Below, piece by piece: positions 16,183 through 24,903 of a DNA stretch of 64,000 bases. Below the pieces are notes generated by a model that worked only from the letters and a program-made list of their open reading frames with translations, ran no database searches and had not been told where the DNA came from. Positions within the stretch are counted from its first letter, which is position 1. Every line of letters begins with the position of its first letter. The position numbers and the translations under genes were made by a program. The DNA is from an uncultured Erythrobacter sp. (GTDB lineage: Bacteria; Pseudomonadota; Alphaproteobacteria; Sphingomonadales; Sphingomonadaceae), in assembly GCA_947502305.1 (NCBI GenBank), contig CANMZA010000001.1:1426001-1490000 (forward strand), in the 5' to 3' direction.

Positions 16183-17001
16183 CTAGGCGGGTGGTTCTTC
16201 TAGAACTTCATAACGAATAAAGGGCCAGCCAGCTGCACTAACCTGATAAGCTGCTGCGGCAACGCATGGCCAAGGGGTGTTGGCATTAACTTGAATACGG
16301 GCGACCAATCGCTCGATTTCAGGTGTTTCTTCAAGCACGGGCTCCACCCCACGCATTCCAATAATTCGGTTATCCAAATCCGTGAACGCCCGGTCCCAAA
16401 GTTCGCCTGACGACAACGAGATTCCATTAATCTTGAAAACACAGGCGCGGTGGCGCTCTGAATAACCGACCAAGACCGGCAGACTGTACGGATCAAAACC
16501 GCCAACAAATTCCTGTTCCTGAAACTCCGCCGCCGCATCAAGATTTCGTTCACGTCCAACTGCATCGTAACGCCGACGATCCCAATCCGAAAAAGCAAAG
16601 CGAATGCCAAGGTCCACAACTTGCCCCGCAGAATCTGAATTTTCGATTGCTTCGTCAATCGCAGACAGCTGCTCGACCACTTGAGCGTGCGGCGTGGTCG
16701 GGTGAACGGCAACCCCCAAAACAGGAAACCCTTGATCGGACCATTCGCGTCTTAGCTCGGCGATTTCTTTCGCCGCAATCGGGACGCCTTGATGGATCAA
16801 GTCGCCTGCTTCTGAAATGATCAAGGGGCACAGAAAGCTCACATTATCTGTCCAACAACGGCGTTCCTCAGGGAAGTCCTGATCACCCTGCAACACTTCC
16901 AAGGTTATTGTTGAACTTGGCCCAGCCATGTCGCGCTCACATGAACACAAGAAAATGGGGGCCACTAAGGCAAACGCAGCGAGAATGCGGTGATCATGCA
17001 T
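16183..17001 (-). CDS. Predicted lipoprotein, unknown function
   Basis: A 272-residue secreted protein with a signal sequence and a lipobox-like LCSC ending at Cys21. Two stretches look alike in pattern: residues near 70-115 (REWSDQGFPVLGVAVHP, then HAQVVEQLSAIDEA) and the last 45 residues (EIERLVARIQVNANTPWP, then CVAAAAYQVSAAGWPFIRY). Both recall the periplasmic domain of ExbD/TolR, where a strand, a charged or aromatic turn and a helix follow in order. This similarity is judged by eye only. Several cysteines (49, 58) could form a disulfide. No homologue is recognised by name. Confidence 0.6.
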   Translation of the reverse strand: MHDHRILAAFALVAPIFLCSCERDMAGPSSTITLEVLQGDQDFPEERRCWTDNVSFLCPLIISEAGDLIHQGVPIAAKEIAELRREWSDQGFPVLGVAVHPTTPHAQVVEQLSAIDEAIENSDSAGQVVDLGIRFAFSDWDRRRYDAVGRERNLDAAAEFQEQEFVGGFDPYSLPVLVGYSERHRACVFKINGISLSSGELWDRAFTDLDNRIIGMRGVEPVLEETPEIERLVARIQVNANTPWPCVAAAAYQVSAAGWPFIRYEVLEEPPA

Positions 17002-17209
17002 TTGAGCAAGTTATAAGAACCCAGGTCAAGGGCGCAAGAGAATGGCCGATGTGCTCCAACGAACCCAACTTCATCCGTGCCTTTACTGTGCCGGGGGCGT
17101 CAGAAATCTAAACACCGCAAATGCATCTCCCGTTCGGCGCTTACCGGGACCCGGTGTGCGCAGGCAAAAATCGCGCTCATCGCGGAACGCCTTTCAGGAG
17201 AGACACCAT

Positions 17210-18226
17210 ATGAAAACCCCCGCTACGAAAACTATGACGTTCGCCGCAGGCTCGGCAATCACTCTTGCCGCTACCGCATTCTTGGCCGCGCCGGCACTTG
17301 CTCAGGATATTACCGTCGAACAAATTGGCACCGATCATTCGGTCACGATCAACCAGGTCGAAGACGCGCTCAATTCCATCACGGTCACGCAGGCCGCAAA
17401 CGGCCAGATCGCTTTGGTCAGGCAAACCGGCAGCGCCGCCTCAAACACAGCCTTTGTCGCGCAAGCCGATATTGGCGGAGCAGGCGAAAACGAGGCCTCT
17501 ATCATTCAGCGCGGTTCGGATAATATTGCTGCTGCCGGACAAAACAGCGCCACAAACTTCGCCGCTTTGACACAAGATGGGGACGCCAACTTTGCCTCGG
17601 TTGACCAAGGCTTTGGCGGGGGCGACGGCACCGGCGCCGATGCGAACAATGCGCGCATCCTGCAATTCGGCAATAATGGCGAGGTTTCCGTCGAACAGAA
17701 TTTCAGCGCCGCAGGCGGCGGGAACGATGCCGATGTGCTGCAATTTGGTGATGGCAACACGGCAACTATCACGCAGGAAGACATTCTCAATGTGGTCTTC
17801 ATCGTGCAAAGCGATGTTGCTGGCACCGGCGGACACACCGCGACAGTCTCGCAAACCGGCGCGGGCAATTTGGCCGCAATCGGTCAAAACTCCGCGCTAA
17901 ACGAAGCTGTCGTCAATCAAAGCGGCGCAGACAATGCGGCCTTCATCGATCAAGGTTTCAACGATGGCGTAGGCACCGGCAGCGACGGCAATTATGCAGA
18001 AGGCAATCAAACTGGAAGCGGCAATGAATTGACGATCAACCAGAACCTACTTGATGCAGGCGGCGGCAACAGCGCGACAATCACTCAAACCGGCGACAAC
18101 AACACCGGCACGATCAATCAAGCGGGTGACAACCACACCGCAACGCTCACGCAAACAGGCGACAATTTTACCTATCAGATCGATCAGGTCGGCAGCGGAA
18201 TGGTCGCGAATATCGTCCAGAATTGA
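17210..18226 (+). CDS. Curlin-repeat (CsgA/CsgB-like) secreted protein
   Basis: A 338-residue protein with a signal peptide ending at APALAQ (residue 32), preceded by AGGAG at 17196-17200. The mature part is a chain of Asn/Gln/Gly-rich repeats of the curlin type, for example TATVSQTGAGNLAAIGQN and ATITQTGDNNTGTINQ, in which Gln and Asn recur at fixed spacing. Such repeats form beta-solenoid amyloid in curli. Residues about 79-190 and 194-305 are copies of each other at a constant offset of 115. No csgE, csgF or csgG is nearby, so the export route is not visible here. A perfect hairpin terminator follows. Confidence 0.82.
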   Translation: MKTPATKTMTFAAGSAITLAATAFLAAPALAQDITVEQIGTDHSVTINQVEDALNSITVTQAANGQIALVRQTGSAASNTAFVAQADIGGAGENEASIIQRGSDNIAAAGQNSATNFAALTQDGDANFASVDQGFGGGDGTGADANNARILQFGNNGEVSVEQNFSAAGGGNDADVLQFGDGNTATITQEDILNVVFIVQSDVAGTGGHTATVSQTGAGNLAAIGQNSALNEAVVNQSGADNAAFIDQGFNDGVGTGSDGNYAEGNQTGSGNELTINQNLLDAGGGNSATITQTGDNNTGTINQAGDNHTATLTQTGDNFTYQIDQVGSGMVANIVQN

Positions 18227-18285
18227 TCCTTTTGAGGGCTTGATTGGGCGGGCAACCCCGTCGCCGTCGGACCCACAACGCAAGT

Positions 18286-18326
18286 AAAAAGGGCCGCCGC
18301 AGCTTGTCGCTGCGGCGGCCCTTATT
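18286..18326. terminator. Bidirectional terminator between the curlin-repeat gene and tsf
   Basis: A perfect 13-bp stem (18291-18303 with 18309-18321) encloses a five-base loop. On the minus strand five T residues follow directly, serving tsf. On the plus strand TTATTT follows, serving the curlin-repeat gene. Confidence 0.92.
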
Positions 18327-18351
18327 TGTCTTTGCAATTTAGACTTGCGGC

Positions 18352-19278
18352 TTACCCGCCAACAGCGGCCGCAACCTCTGCTGCGAAATCGCTCTCTTCT
18401 TTCTCGATGCCTTCACCGAGTTGGAAGCGGACGTAATCGGTCAGCGTGATCGTGCCGCCAGCTTCTTTGCCAGTCCGGGCAACCACGTCTTCAACCGAAG
18501 ATTTGTTGTCCATCACGAACATCTGGCTGAGCAGAGCATTCTCTTTTGCAAATTTCTTGATCGCGCCTTCGACCATTTTTTCCTGCACGTTCTCAGGCTT
18601 GCCGCTTTCGGAGGCCTTTTCCTGTGCAATGGCGCGCTCACGCTCAATCACGTCGGCGTCGAGGCCGTCTGCATTGAGAGCTTGCGGGAACATGGATGCG
18701 ATATGCATCGCCAACTGCTTGCCGAACGGCACCAGCACATCGTCGCCAAGGCCGCTTTCCAGAGCAACCAAAACGCCGATCTTACCCAGGCCTTCTGACG
18801 CTGCGTTGTGGACGTAGGAAACCACAGCGCCGCTGCCGACTGATACAGTCTTCATCCGGCGGATCTGTTGGTTTTCGCCAATCGTCGCAACATTGTCTGT
18901 CAGCTTGTCAGCAACCGTGCCGCCAGTGGGATAGTCCGCCGCTTTCAAAGCGTCGACATCATCAGAACCAAGGGCGAGAGCCGCTGCGGTCGTGTGACGG
19001 ACAAAGTCCTGAAACTGATCGTTCTTTGCAACAAAATCGGTTTCAGAGTTTACTTCAACAGCAACGCCCTTGGTGCCTGCTACGGCAACGCCGACCAGAC
19101 CTTCTGCAGCCGTGCGGCTCGATTTTTTCTGTGCGGTCGCAAGGCCTTTGGCGCGCAAAGCGTCAACGGCTGCTTCAATATCGCCGCCTGCTTCGGTCAG
19201 CGCTTTTTTTGCATCCATCATGCCTGCGCCAGTTTTTTCGCGCAGAGTCTTCACATCGGCGACGGTGAAATCAGCCAT
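18352..19278 (-). CDS. tsf: Elongation factor Ts
   Basis: A 308-residue guanine-nucleotide exchange factor for EF-Tu. The N-terminal UBA-like domain begins with [21 protein letters not shown], and the exchange domain contains [14 protein letters not shown], the signature that inserts into EF-Tu. A strong AAGGAAAA precedes the ATG. It is the second gene of the rpsB-tsf operon, with a hairpin in the spacer and a terminator after the stop. The length is normal for the class. Confidence 0.97.
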   Translation of the reverse strand: MADFTVADVKTLREKTGAGMMDAKKALTEAGGDIEAAVDALRAKGLATAQKKSSRTAAEGLVGVAVAGTKGVAVEVNSETDFVAKNDQFQDFVRHTTAAALALGSDDVDALKAADYPTGGTVADKLTDNVATIGENQQIRRMKTVSVGSGAVVSYVHNAASEGLGKIGVLVALESGLGDDVLVPFGKQLAMHIASMFPQALNADGLDADVIERERAIAQEKASESGKPENVQEKMVEGAIKKFAKENALLSQMFVMDNKSSVEDVVARTGKEAGGTITLTDYVRFQLGEGIEKEESDFAAEVAAAVGG

Positions 19279-19305
19279 GAGATTTTCCTTTTCGTGTATT
19301 CATAG

Positions 19306-19332
19306 GCGCCCGGCCACTTGATGACCGGGCGC
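19306..19332 (-). other. Hairpin in the rpsB-tsf spacer
   Basis: GCGCCCGG (19306-19313) and CCGGGCGC (19325-19332) are perfect inverted repeats with an 11-base loop. No T-tract follows on the minus strand, so it may act as an attenuator, processing site or stability element between rpsB and tsf. Confidence 0.6.
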
Positions 19333-19382
19333 GCTAAAGAGGATTTGTGACGCGCGTTTGACGCGCGCCGTTAAAGTGGTGC

Positions 19383-20150
19383 TTACGCCGCCGGAGCCGC
19401 TTCTGCAGCCGCCTCAGCAGGAGGAGCATCCATCGCGCCGATATCAGCGCCGGAATCTTGAACAGCGCCGCCTTTACCAGCCATCGCCGCATCACCGATC
19501 GCGCCGCAATACAGGCGAACCGCACGGGCCGCATCGTCATTGCCCGGTACAGGGAATGCGATGTTTGATGGATCAACATTGGTGTCGAGAACCGCGATCA
19601 CTGGGATGCCGAGAACGGCCGCCTCTTTAATCGCGAGGTCTTCTTTGTTCGCGTCGATCACGAACATAACGTCAGGAATGCCGCCCATGTCGCGGATACC
19701 GCCAAGCGACAGTTCCAGCTTGTCACGCTCACGCGTGAGCTGCAGGACTTCTTTCTTGGTGAAGCCGCTAGTGTCGCCCGAAAGCTGCTCTTCAAGGGTC
19801 TTGAGACGCTTGATCGAACCGCTGATGGTTTTCCAGTTGGTGAGCATCCCGCCGAGCCAGCGGTGGTTGACGAAGTGCTGACCGCAAGCGCGAGCGGCTT
19901 CGGCAATAGGCTCTTGCGCCTGACGCTTGGTCCCGACAAACAAAACTTTGCCGCCAGCACGAACAGTCGATTCAACGAAATCGAGAGCGCGCGCGAAAAG
20001 CGGCACAGTTTGCGACAGGTCAATAATGTGAACACCGTTGCGATTGCCGAAGATATACGGCTTCATCCGCGGATTCCAGCGGTGGGTCTGGTGGCCGAAA
20101 TGTGCGCCGGCCTCAATCAATTGCTGCATGGTAACGGTGGGAGCCGCCAT
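19383..20150 (-). CDS. rpsB: 30S ribosomal protein S2
   Basis: With the ATG at 20150 the protein has 255 residues. It matches S2 throughout: [49 protein letters not shown] and [13 protein letters not shown]. The chosen start is preceded by AAGGAAA; the frame runs on to 20249 but the extra residues are not S2-like. The C-terminus carries an Ala/Glu/Pro-rich tail of about 30 residues beyond the core. It is co-transcribed with tsf and is preceded by a leader of at least 100 bases with no clear known regulatory motif. Confidence 0.97.
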   Translation of the reverse strand: MAAPTVTMQQLIEAGAHFGHQTHRWNPRMKPYIFGNRNGVHIIDLSQTVPLFARALDFVESTVRAGGKVLFVGTKRQAQEPIAEAARACGQHFVNHRWLGGMLTNWKTISGSIKRLKTLEEQLSGDTSGFTKKEVLQLTRERDKLELSLGGIRDMGGIPDVMFVIDANKEDLAIKEAAVLGIPVIAVLDTNVDPSNIAFPVPGNDDAARAVRLYCGAIGDAAMAGKGGAVQDSGADIGAMDAPPAEAAAEAAPAA

Positions 20151-20368
20151 GGGTATTTCCTTTCCGGTTGTTCCTCTGGAAAGCTTGGAACTGACCGCGG
20201 CCCAAACAAGGGTGGTCCGCGTGCAGCACCGGTATGAAGCGCCTTCCATGTGAATTTCGCAAATGCATCCTGAATCGATTCGTTTCAGAATTACATCTGC
20301 GAGGCCGCGCCATTACCCGCCCTTCCCCACAAAATCTAGTGTAAAGCGCATGCCATTGACGGCGTCCG

Positions 20369-20383
20369 GAACACAAACGGAAC
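20369..20383 (+). promoter_or_regulatory. LexA (SOS) box 1, GAAC-N7-GAAC
   Basis: GAAC at 20369-20372 and GAAC at 20380-20383 are spaced by exactly seven bases. This is the direct-repeat operator (GTTC-N7-GTTC on the other strand) known for LexA of Alphaproteobacteria. It is the farthest of three upstream of the small membrane-protein gene. Confidence 0.75.
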
Positions 20384-20402
20384 AAAAGCACTTGACTGGG
20401 GA

Positions 20403-20417
20403 GAACACTTATAGAAC
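20403..20417 (+). promoter_or_regulatory. LexA (SOS) box 2, GAAC-N7-GAAC
   Basis: GAAC at 20403-20406 and 20414-20417 with a seven-base spacer containing TTATA. A TTGACT lies just upstream (20392-20397), so this box probably overlaps the promoter, although no -10 at standard spacing is obvious. Confidence 0.78.
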
Positions 20418-20427
20418 AAGGGTGAAA

Positions 20428-20442
20428 GAACAAACATTGAAC
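20428..20442 (+). promoter_or_regulatory. LexA (SOS) box 3, GAAC-N7-GAAC
   Basis: GAAC at 20428-20431 and 20439-20442 with a seven-base spacer. It ends 25 bases before the ATG of the small membrane protein, so LexA bound here could block transcription start or early elongation. Confidence 0.78.
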
Positions 20443-20467
20443 ACCGATTTTTGAGAAAGCTCTTTCC

Positions 20468-20725
20468 ATGCTCGCACTGACCTTGATCTGCCTGTTTTCT
20501 GTCGCAGTTGTCGCCACTGGGTTGAGCCTGCTGGATAGCTGGCTTCGCGGATCTAGCGCCTACCGCGTGCTGAAGCGGGAACGGGCTTTGATCGATGCGG
20601 GATTTGTTCCCCAGGTTCACGCGCATGAACTGCGGCTGCGCAAATCGCCGCGGCGCACTGTGGCATCGGCCTCGCGCCCGGCTGCTCGCCGCGCTTTGCT
20701 TCCAACATTTGAAACGGCTGCTTAA
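20468..20725 (+). CDS. Small single-span membrane protein under predicted SOS control
   Basis: An 85-residue protein with an N-terminal transmembrane helix (about residues 2-22, LALTLICLFSVAVVATGLSL) and a strongly basic tail with several Arg/Lys clusters and low-complexity Ala/Pro near the end. No enzyme motif is visible. Three LexA-type boxes precede it within 100 bases, which is unusually many for one promoter. In Caulobacter the small membrane proteins SidA and DidA are damage-induced inhibitors of cell division; this protein could have a similar role, but there is no sequence proof of homology. It ends overlapping pssA by four bases on the opposite strand. The start has only a weak GAGAAAG before it. 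Confidence 0.72.
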   Translation: MLALTLICLFSVAVVATGLSLLDSWLRGSSAYRVLKRERALIDAGFVPQVHAHELRLRKSPRRTVASASRPAARRALLPTFETAA

Positions 20726-21603
20726 TCCGCAGACTGAGCCGCCATTGCACTTTGCTCAGCATCACTGTCACGCGCGCGGCGACGTTTGATCTTGCCATAT
20801 TTGAACAGAGCATAGGGCATGAGGGCGAGATAGACCGCGCTGATCGCGGTAAGTGACCACCACGGTTCGAGCAGCATTGCGGCAAAGCCGAGCGCGGCAA
20901 ACGCCAATAAAGGCAAACGAACATCGCGGCGCGGACGGATTGCCCCCCAGCTGAGCGTGGCCATATTCGAAATGAGCAGAACTGCGATAATGCTGATCCA
21001 GATTGAGAGCACGATCGGATCCCTAAAAATCGGCATCCCCGTTTCAATCCACAAATAGCACGGCGTAAACGCCAGCCCCGCCCCAACTGGCGCAGGCACT
21101 CCGGTTAGAAACCCTGCTGATTGATGCGGCTGATCCTCCACATCAATACGCGCATTAAACCGTGCAAGCCGCAAAGCGCAGCAAATCGCAAAACCCAAAG
21201 CCGCAAACCAGCCAAAGCGCGGCAAATCCTGCAACGCCCACATATAAAGGATCAACGCCGGCGCCATGCCGAATGATAGCGAGTCAGCGAGACTGTCCAG
21301 CTCCGCGCCGAAACGCGATTGCGCGTTAAGCAAGCGCGCGATCCGTCCATCGATACCGTCTAGCACCCCAGCCAAAGCAACCGCCAAGACCGCGTAAGCC
21401 CATTGCTCTTCAATCGCGAAACGCACACCGGTAAGCCCAGCGCACAAAGCCGCGGCCGTGATCGCATTGGGCATCATTGCCCTTAGCGTCAGGCCTCTGC
21501 CGTCACCCGGTCCTCCTGCATCTTCGCCTTCATCAGCTTTCGGCCCAACGCGCGCGGGCGCAGCGGTTTTTGCAGGAGCGTTGGAATCGGAATTGTTGCT
21601 CAC
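20722..21603 (-). CDS. pssA: CDP-diacylglycerol--serine O-phosphatidyltransferase
   Basis: A 293-residue membrane enzyme that makes phosphatidylserine from CDP-diacylglycerol and serine. The CDP-alcohol phosphotransferase motif D-G-x2-A-R-x8-G-x3-D-x3-D is complete, with Asp85, Gly86, Ala89, Arg90, Gly99, Asp103 and Asp107. The remaining sequence is hydrophobic. An N-terminal extension of about 40 acidic and Ala/Pro-rich residues precedes the core, and a shorter start at the Met pair near residue 43 cannot be excluded. It follows psd by 67 bases, forming the two-step phosphatidylethanolamine pathway. Confidence 0.94.
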   Translation of the reverse strand: MSNNSDSNAPAKTAAPARVGPKADEGEDAGGPGDGRGLTLRAMMPNAITAAALCAGLTGVRFAIEEQWAYAVLAVALAGVLDGIDGRIARLLNAQSRFGAELDSLADSLSFGMAPALILYMWALQDLPRFGWFAALGFAICCALRLARFNARIDVEDQPHQSAGFLTGVPAPVGAGLAFTPCYLWIETGMPIFRDPIVLSIWISIIAVLLISNMATLSWGAIRPRRDVRLPLLAFAALGFAAMLLEPWWSLTAISAVYLALMPYALFKYGKIKRRRARDSDAEQSAMAAQSAD

Positions 21604-21670
21604 AAGCGCGCGCCCGCAATCCGCCCCGGAATATCCCGTTCAGATTTCAACCGCGCGGAAATCAAAGCAA

Positions 21671-22420
21671 TTATTGCGCGATCCCTTCGAGCAAGTTCGC
21701 CGCGCCCAAATCAGCGAGAATCGTTTCGCCAGCGACAATTTTCTGCCCCATCAAAACCTTCGGCTCTGTCCCAGCAGGCAGATAGACATCCACCCGGCTG
21801 CCAAACCGAATCAGGCCGATACGCTGCCCCTTGGCGACCAAATCTCCGGGTTTCACAAAGGGAACAATCCGGCGCGCGACCAGCCCCGCAATCTGCGTAA
21901 AGCCGATTTGCAGCCCATCCGTCCGTTCGATCATGACATGCTGCCGCTCATTCTCCTCGCTTGCTTTATCGAGGTCGGCATTCACGAATTTGCCCGGCAC
22001 ATAGACCACGCGGCGCACCGTGCCAGCGATTGGCGCTCTGTTGATGTGCACATCGAACACACTCATAAAAATAGAGATCCGCGTGACCGGGCCGTCGGGC
22101 AAACCGGTATGGCCCGATCCATCTTCGACGCGCAATTCCGCAGGCGGCTCCACTGTTTTGATCAATGTCACCAGACCGTCTGCAGGCGCAACGATGGCGT
22201 TATCCGCTTGCGGTACAACCCGTTCGGGATCGCGGAAAAAGGCAAAGACGCCCGCTGATAAAAACAGCAGCGGCCAGCCTATAATGTTCCAGCCGAAAAA
22301 CAGCGGAATGAGCGCAATGACCACCGCGATGACGCCGTATTTGCGCCCTTCGGGATGGATTGCGGGCCAGCCCCAGCTTGCTTCGCCGCGACCTTGATTA
22401 TCGAGAATTTCACCTGCCAT
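21671..22420 (-). CDS. psd: Phosphatidylserine decarboxylase (pyruvoyl enzyme)
   Basis: A 249-residue short-type decarboxylase when started at the ATG 22420; a TTG 12 codons upstream is less likely. The self-cleavage site is Gly207-Ser208 in [11 protein letters not shown], which generates the pyruvoyl prosthetic group. The N-terminal part has two hydrophobic spans (around residues 25-65), and [13 protein letters not shown] is a family hallmark. It converts phosphatidylserine to phosphatidylethanolamine. It is transcribed just ahead of pssA. Confidence 0.94.
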   Translation of the reverse strand: MAGEILDNQGRGEASWGWPAIHPEGRKYGVIAVVIALIPLFFGWNIIGWPLLFLSAGVFAFFRDPERVVPQADNAIVAPADGLVTLIKTVEPPAELRVEDGSGHTGLPDGPVTRISIFMSVFDVHINRAPIAGTVRRVVYVPGKFVNADLDKASEENERQHVMIERTDGLQIGFTQIAGLVARRIVPFVKPGDLVAKGQRIGLIRFGSRVDVYLPAGTEPKVLMGQKIVAGETILADLGAANLLEGIAQ

Positions 22421-22588
22421 AAACGCGCATCTAGTGATTGCGGCGCGCCCAAGCAAGCGGCCCCTTCGATGTCAGTGCGGCTTGATCTGCGCCAAGCCGC
22501 CATCCGCATTCACACTTTAGTGATATATTTACCCTAATTCTAGCGCCCTGACACCCGGATCGAACACCCAAGACAGGCCACACAAAAC

Positions 22589-23698
22589 ATGCCGGCAAAC
22601 ACGGCCTCTCCCCCATCAAAGACGGAACCGCGCAGTGTGGGAACCATCGCCAGCGTGTCCGATCGCTGGATCAGCGAGGCGCCAATTCTGATCATTGGCG
22701 CGGCTCTCATGGCAGTGTGTTTGGCGCTGCTGGCGGCGCATGGGATCAATCCCGGCATCGGCGGAATTATCGCCAATTCTCAGATATTCTTTATGTTTGT
22801 GGTGGTTCTGGCGTGCTGGGACGCCGCACGTGAATTGTTTCGGCATCGCCCAGACAGCCCGGTCGGCCATCTCAAAGCGCGGTATTCTACGCCTAGGTTC
22901 AAACGCACAGTCGCCGCCGGTTTGCCAATGCTTGCGGTGGCGATCATCTTGCTGCCGTATTTCTCCAAAATGAAATCGGCGATCCCGCTCTTCAACGACT
23001 ACACTTGGGATCGCGCTTTCATTGAGTGGGATCGCGCAATATTTTTCGGCAATGATGCATGGCAGATTCTACAGCCGGTGCTCGGCTATCCGATAGTCAC
23101 CGCTTTCTTGGCGCTGCTCTACCAATTGTGGTTTTTGTTGCTCTATCCCGGTGTGATGTTCTTCGCCTTCGCCCGCGTGGATAGCACTGTGCGGCGGCAA
23201 TTTTTCCTGACCTACGTGCTCAGCTGGACGGTGATCGGCGGCGCGATGGCGACGTGGCTGGCCTCTGTTGGCCCGTGCTTTGTTGGTCCAATGCTGGGCA
23301 ACCCGACCTTTGACGATCAAATGGCGTATCTGAATGCCGCCAATGAGCAGGTGCCGATTATGGTTCTGCCGGTGCAGGAAATGCTGCTGGAATGGTATGG
23401 CAAAGCAGAAAACGGATTGGGCAGCGGCATCACCGCGATGCCCAGCATGCACTGCGCCATCGCATTCCTCTATTGGATTGCAATGCGCCGGGTCTCACGC
23501 AATGCGGGCATATTCTTCGGCGTGTTTTTCGCGATCACATGGGTCAGCAGCGTTCATCTCGCCTACCATTATGCGGTGGACGGAATGATTTCTTTGCTGG
23601 CCGTGGCGGCGCTTTGGAAGGTATCTCAAGCGATCATAGCCGCTTGGGACAAATGGTCAGATCAAGTCTTGCGAACGAACACCGTTCCGGCGGAATAA
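22589..23698 (+). CDS. PAP2-superfamily integral membrane protein (Aur1/Ipt1-like)
   Basis: A 369-residue protein with about seven hydrophobic segments. The phosphatase motifs are PSMHCAIAF (residues 285-293) and SSVHLAYHYAVDG (320-332), giving His288, His323, His327 and Asp331. This spacing matches the PAP2-like subfamily that includes fungal inositol-phosphorylceramide synthase. The likely reaction is removal or transfer of a phospho-headgroup on a lipid; in a sphingolipid-making bacterium a ceramide or diacylglycerol lipid is a reasonable guess, no more. It is divergent from psd and overlaps the next gene tail-to-tail by 37 bases. Confidence 0.82.
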   Translation: MPANTASPPSKTEPRSVGTIASVSDRWISEAPILIIGAALMAVCLALLAAHGINPGIGGIIANSQIFFMFVVVLACWDAARELFRHRPDSPVGHLKARYSTPRFKRTVAAGLPMLAVAIILLPYFSKMKSAIPLFNDYTWDRAFIEWDRAIFFGNDAWQILQPVLGYPIVTAFLALLYQLWFLLLYPGVMFFAFARVDSTVRRQFFLTYVLSWTVIGGAMATWLASVGPCFVGPMLGNPTFDDQMAYLNAANEQVPIMVLPVQEMLLEWYGKAENGLGSGITAMPSMHCAIAFLYWIAMRRVSRNAGIFFGVFFAITWVSSVHLAYHYAVDGMISLLAVAALWKVSQAIIAAWDKWSDQVLRTNTVPAE

Positions 23699-24834
23699 CC
23701 GGCGCCAAAGCTGCAAATTAGGCCGGTGTCATTCGCGCCCAAATCATCCGAATGTTTGTGGAATGCGATGATTGAGCCTGCGCTGGACGTGTTGCCATAC
23801 GTGTCGAGTACGGTGGGACTTTCATCATCATTCGCCTCATGTCCCAAGACCCGCTGAGCGATCAGACGGTTCATGCCCGCATTCGCCTGATGCAGCCACA
23901 AGCGCCGCAAAAGGGTTGGATCAAGGCCAAGCCGAGCCGATTCATCAATGATCATTTGCGCGACCATCGGCACAACTTCTTTAAAAACTTTGCGCCCTTC
24001 TTGGACGAACAATTTATCAGCATTCCCGGCATTTTCAGGCACCGCGCGGTTGAGGAAGCCAAAATTGTTGCGGATATTGTTGGAAAACACCGTTTTCAGC
24101 TTAGTGCCTAAAATCTCCCAATGGGCCTCTGGCGCAATCGCGGCATCTTCTACCAAGACAGCGGTGGCAACATCGCCGAAGATAAAATGGCTATCCCGGT
24201 CCCGCCAATTGAGGTGGCCTGAGGTGATTTCCGGGCTGACGACCAGCACGCTTTTAGCATTGCCTCCGCGGATATAATCGGCGGCGGTTTGAATGCCGAA
24301 TGTTGCGGAGGAACACGCGACATTCATGTCAAAACCAAACCCATCAATACCCAGCGCTTGCTGAATCTCGATTGCCATCGCTGGATAGGCGCGTTCCATA
24401 TTCGATGCCGCACACAAAACCGCATCAACGTCTCCGGCATCGCGCCCTGCCCGCTCCAACGCCTGACGCGCCGCGATCACGCCGATTTCGGCCATCATCG
24501 AGTGTTCATCATTGCCGCGCTCTTCCCAGCGCGGGGTCATGATATCGGGGTTAAGAATCGGATCTTTGCTCATCACATGGCGCGCTTTGATCCCGCTCGC
24601 CTTTTCGATGAACTCGGTTGAGGACGGGGCCAAAGCCTCCACATCACCCGCCGTGATTGCGTCTGCATTGGCGGCGTTAAACCGTTCCACATATTCGTTA
24701 AAACTGGCAACCAGCTCTTCATTGCTGATCGATTCTTCAGGTGTGAATAGACCAGTGGCGGAGATGACGGGACGCCCGGTTAGAGCGTCGTGGCCAGTCG
24801 ATTTATCTTGGAGAGTGTCTTGCATGGCGCGCAT
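23662..24834 (-). CDS. Beta-ketoacyl-ACP synthase III (FabH-like)
   Basis: A 390-residue thiolase-fold condensing enzyme with the KAS III triad: Cys174 in NVACSSATF, His315 in LHQANAGMN and Asn348 in YGNTSSAGS. The N-terminus carries an extra helical stretch (about residues 40-75) that is longer than in housekeeping FabH, so it may start a specialised acyl chain rather than general fatty acids. Two in-frame ATGs (24834 and 24825) are equally possible. It lies convergent to the PAP2-like gene and divergent from the kinase-like cluster, which may point to a shared lipid pathway. Confidence 0.88.
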   Translation of the reverse strand: MRAMQDTLQDKSTGHDALTGRPVISATGLFTPEESISNEELVASFNEYVERFNAANADAITAGDVEALAPSSTEFIEKASGIKARHVMSKDPILNPDIMTPRWEERGNDEHSMMAEIGVIAARQALERAGRDAGDVDAVLCAASNMERAYPAMAIEIQQALGIDGFGFDMNVACSSATFGIQTAADYIRGGNAKSVLVVSPEITSGHLNWRDRDSHFIFGDVATAVLVEDAAIAPEAHWEILGTKLKTVFSNNIRNNFGFLNRAVPENAGNADKLFVQEGRKVFKEVVPMVAQMIIDESARLGLDPTLLRRLWLHQANAGMNRLIAQRVLGHEANDDESPTVLDTYGNTSSAGSIIAFHKHSDDLGANDTGLICSFGAGYSAGTVFVRKT

Positions 24835-24903
24835 GAATAAGGACGGCAGCGGGTCGCTGCAAGCTCTTGTTGGAAACGCCGCGCCGCACTAGCATCGCGA
24901 AGA

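Noticed and set aside
17042..17209. Upstream extension of the curlin-repeat frame.
   Set aside because: The extra residues include cysteines and arginines unlike a signal peptide, and AGGAG marks the start at 17210.
19348..19368. Direct repeat TGACGCGCG in the rpsB-tsf spacer.
   Set aside because: Too short and GC-rich to separate from chance.
20392..20415. TTGACT with TATAGA as a sigma-70 promoter for the SOS gene.
   Set aside because: The spacer is only 12 bases, too short for a normal promoter, so no promoter is claimed.
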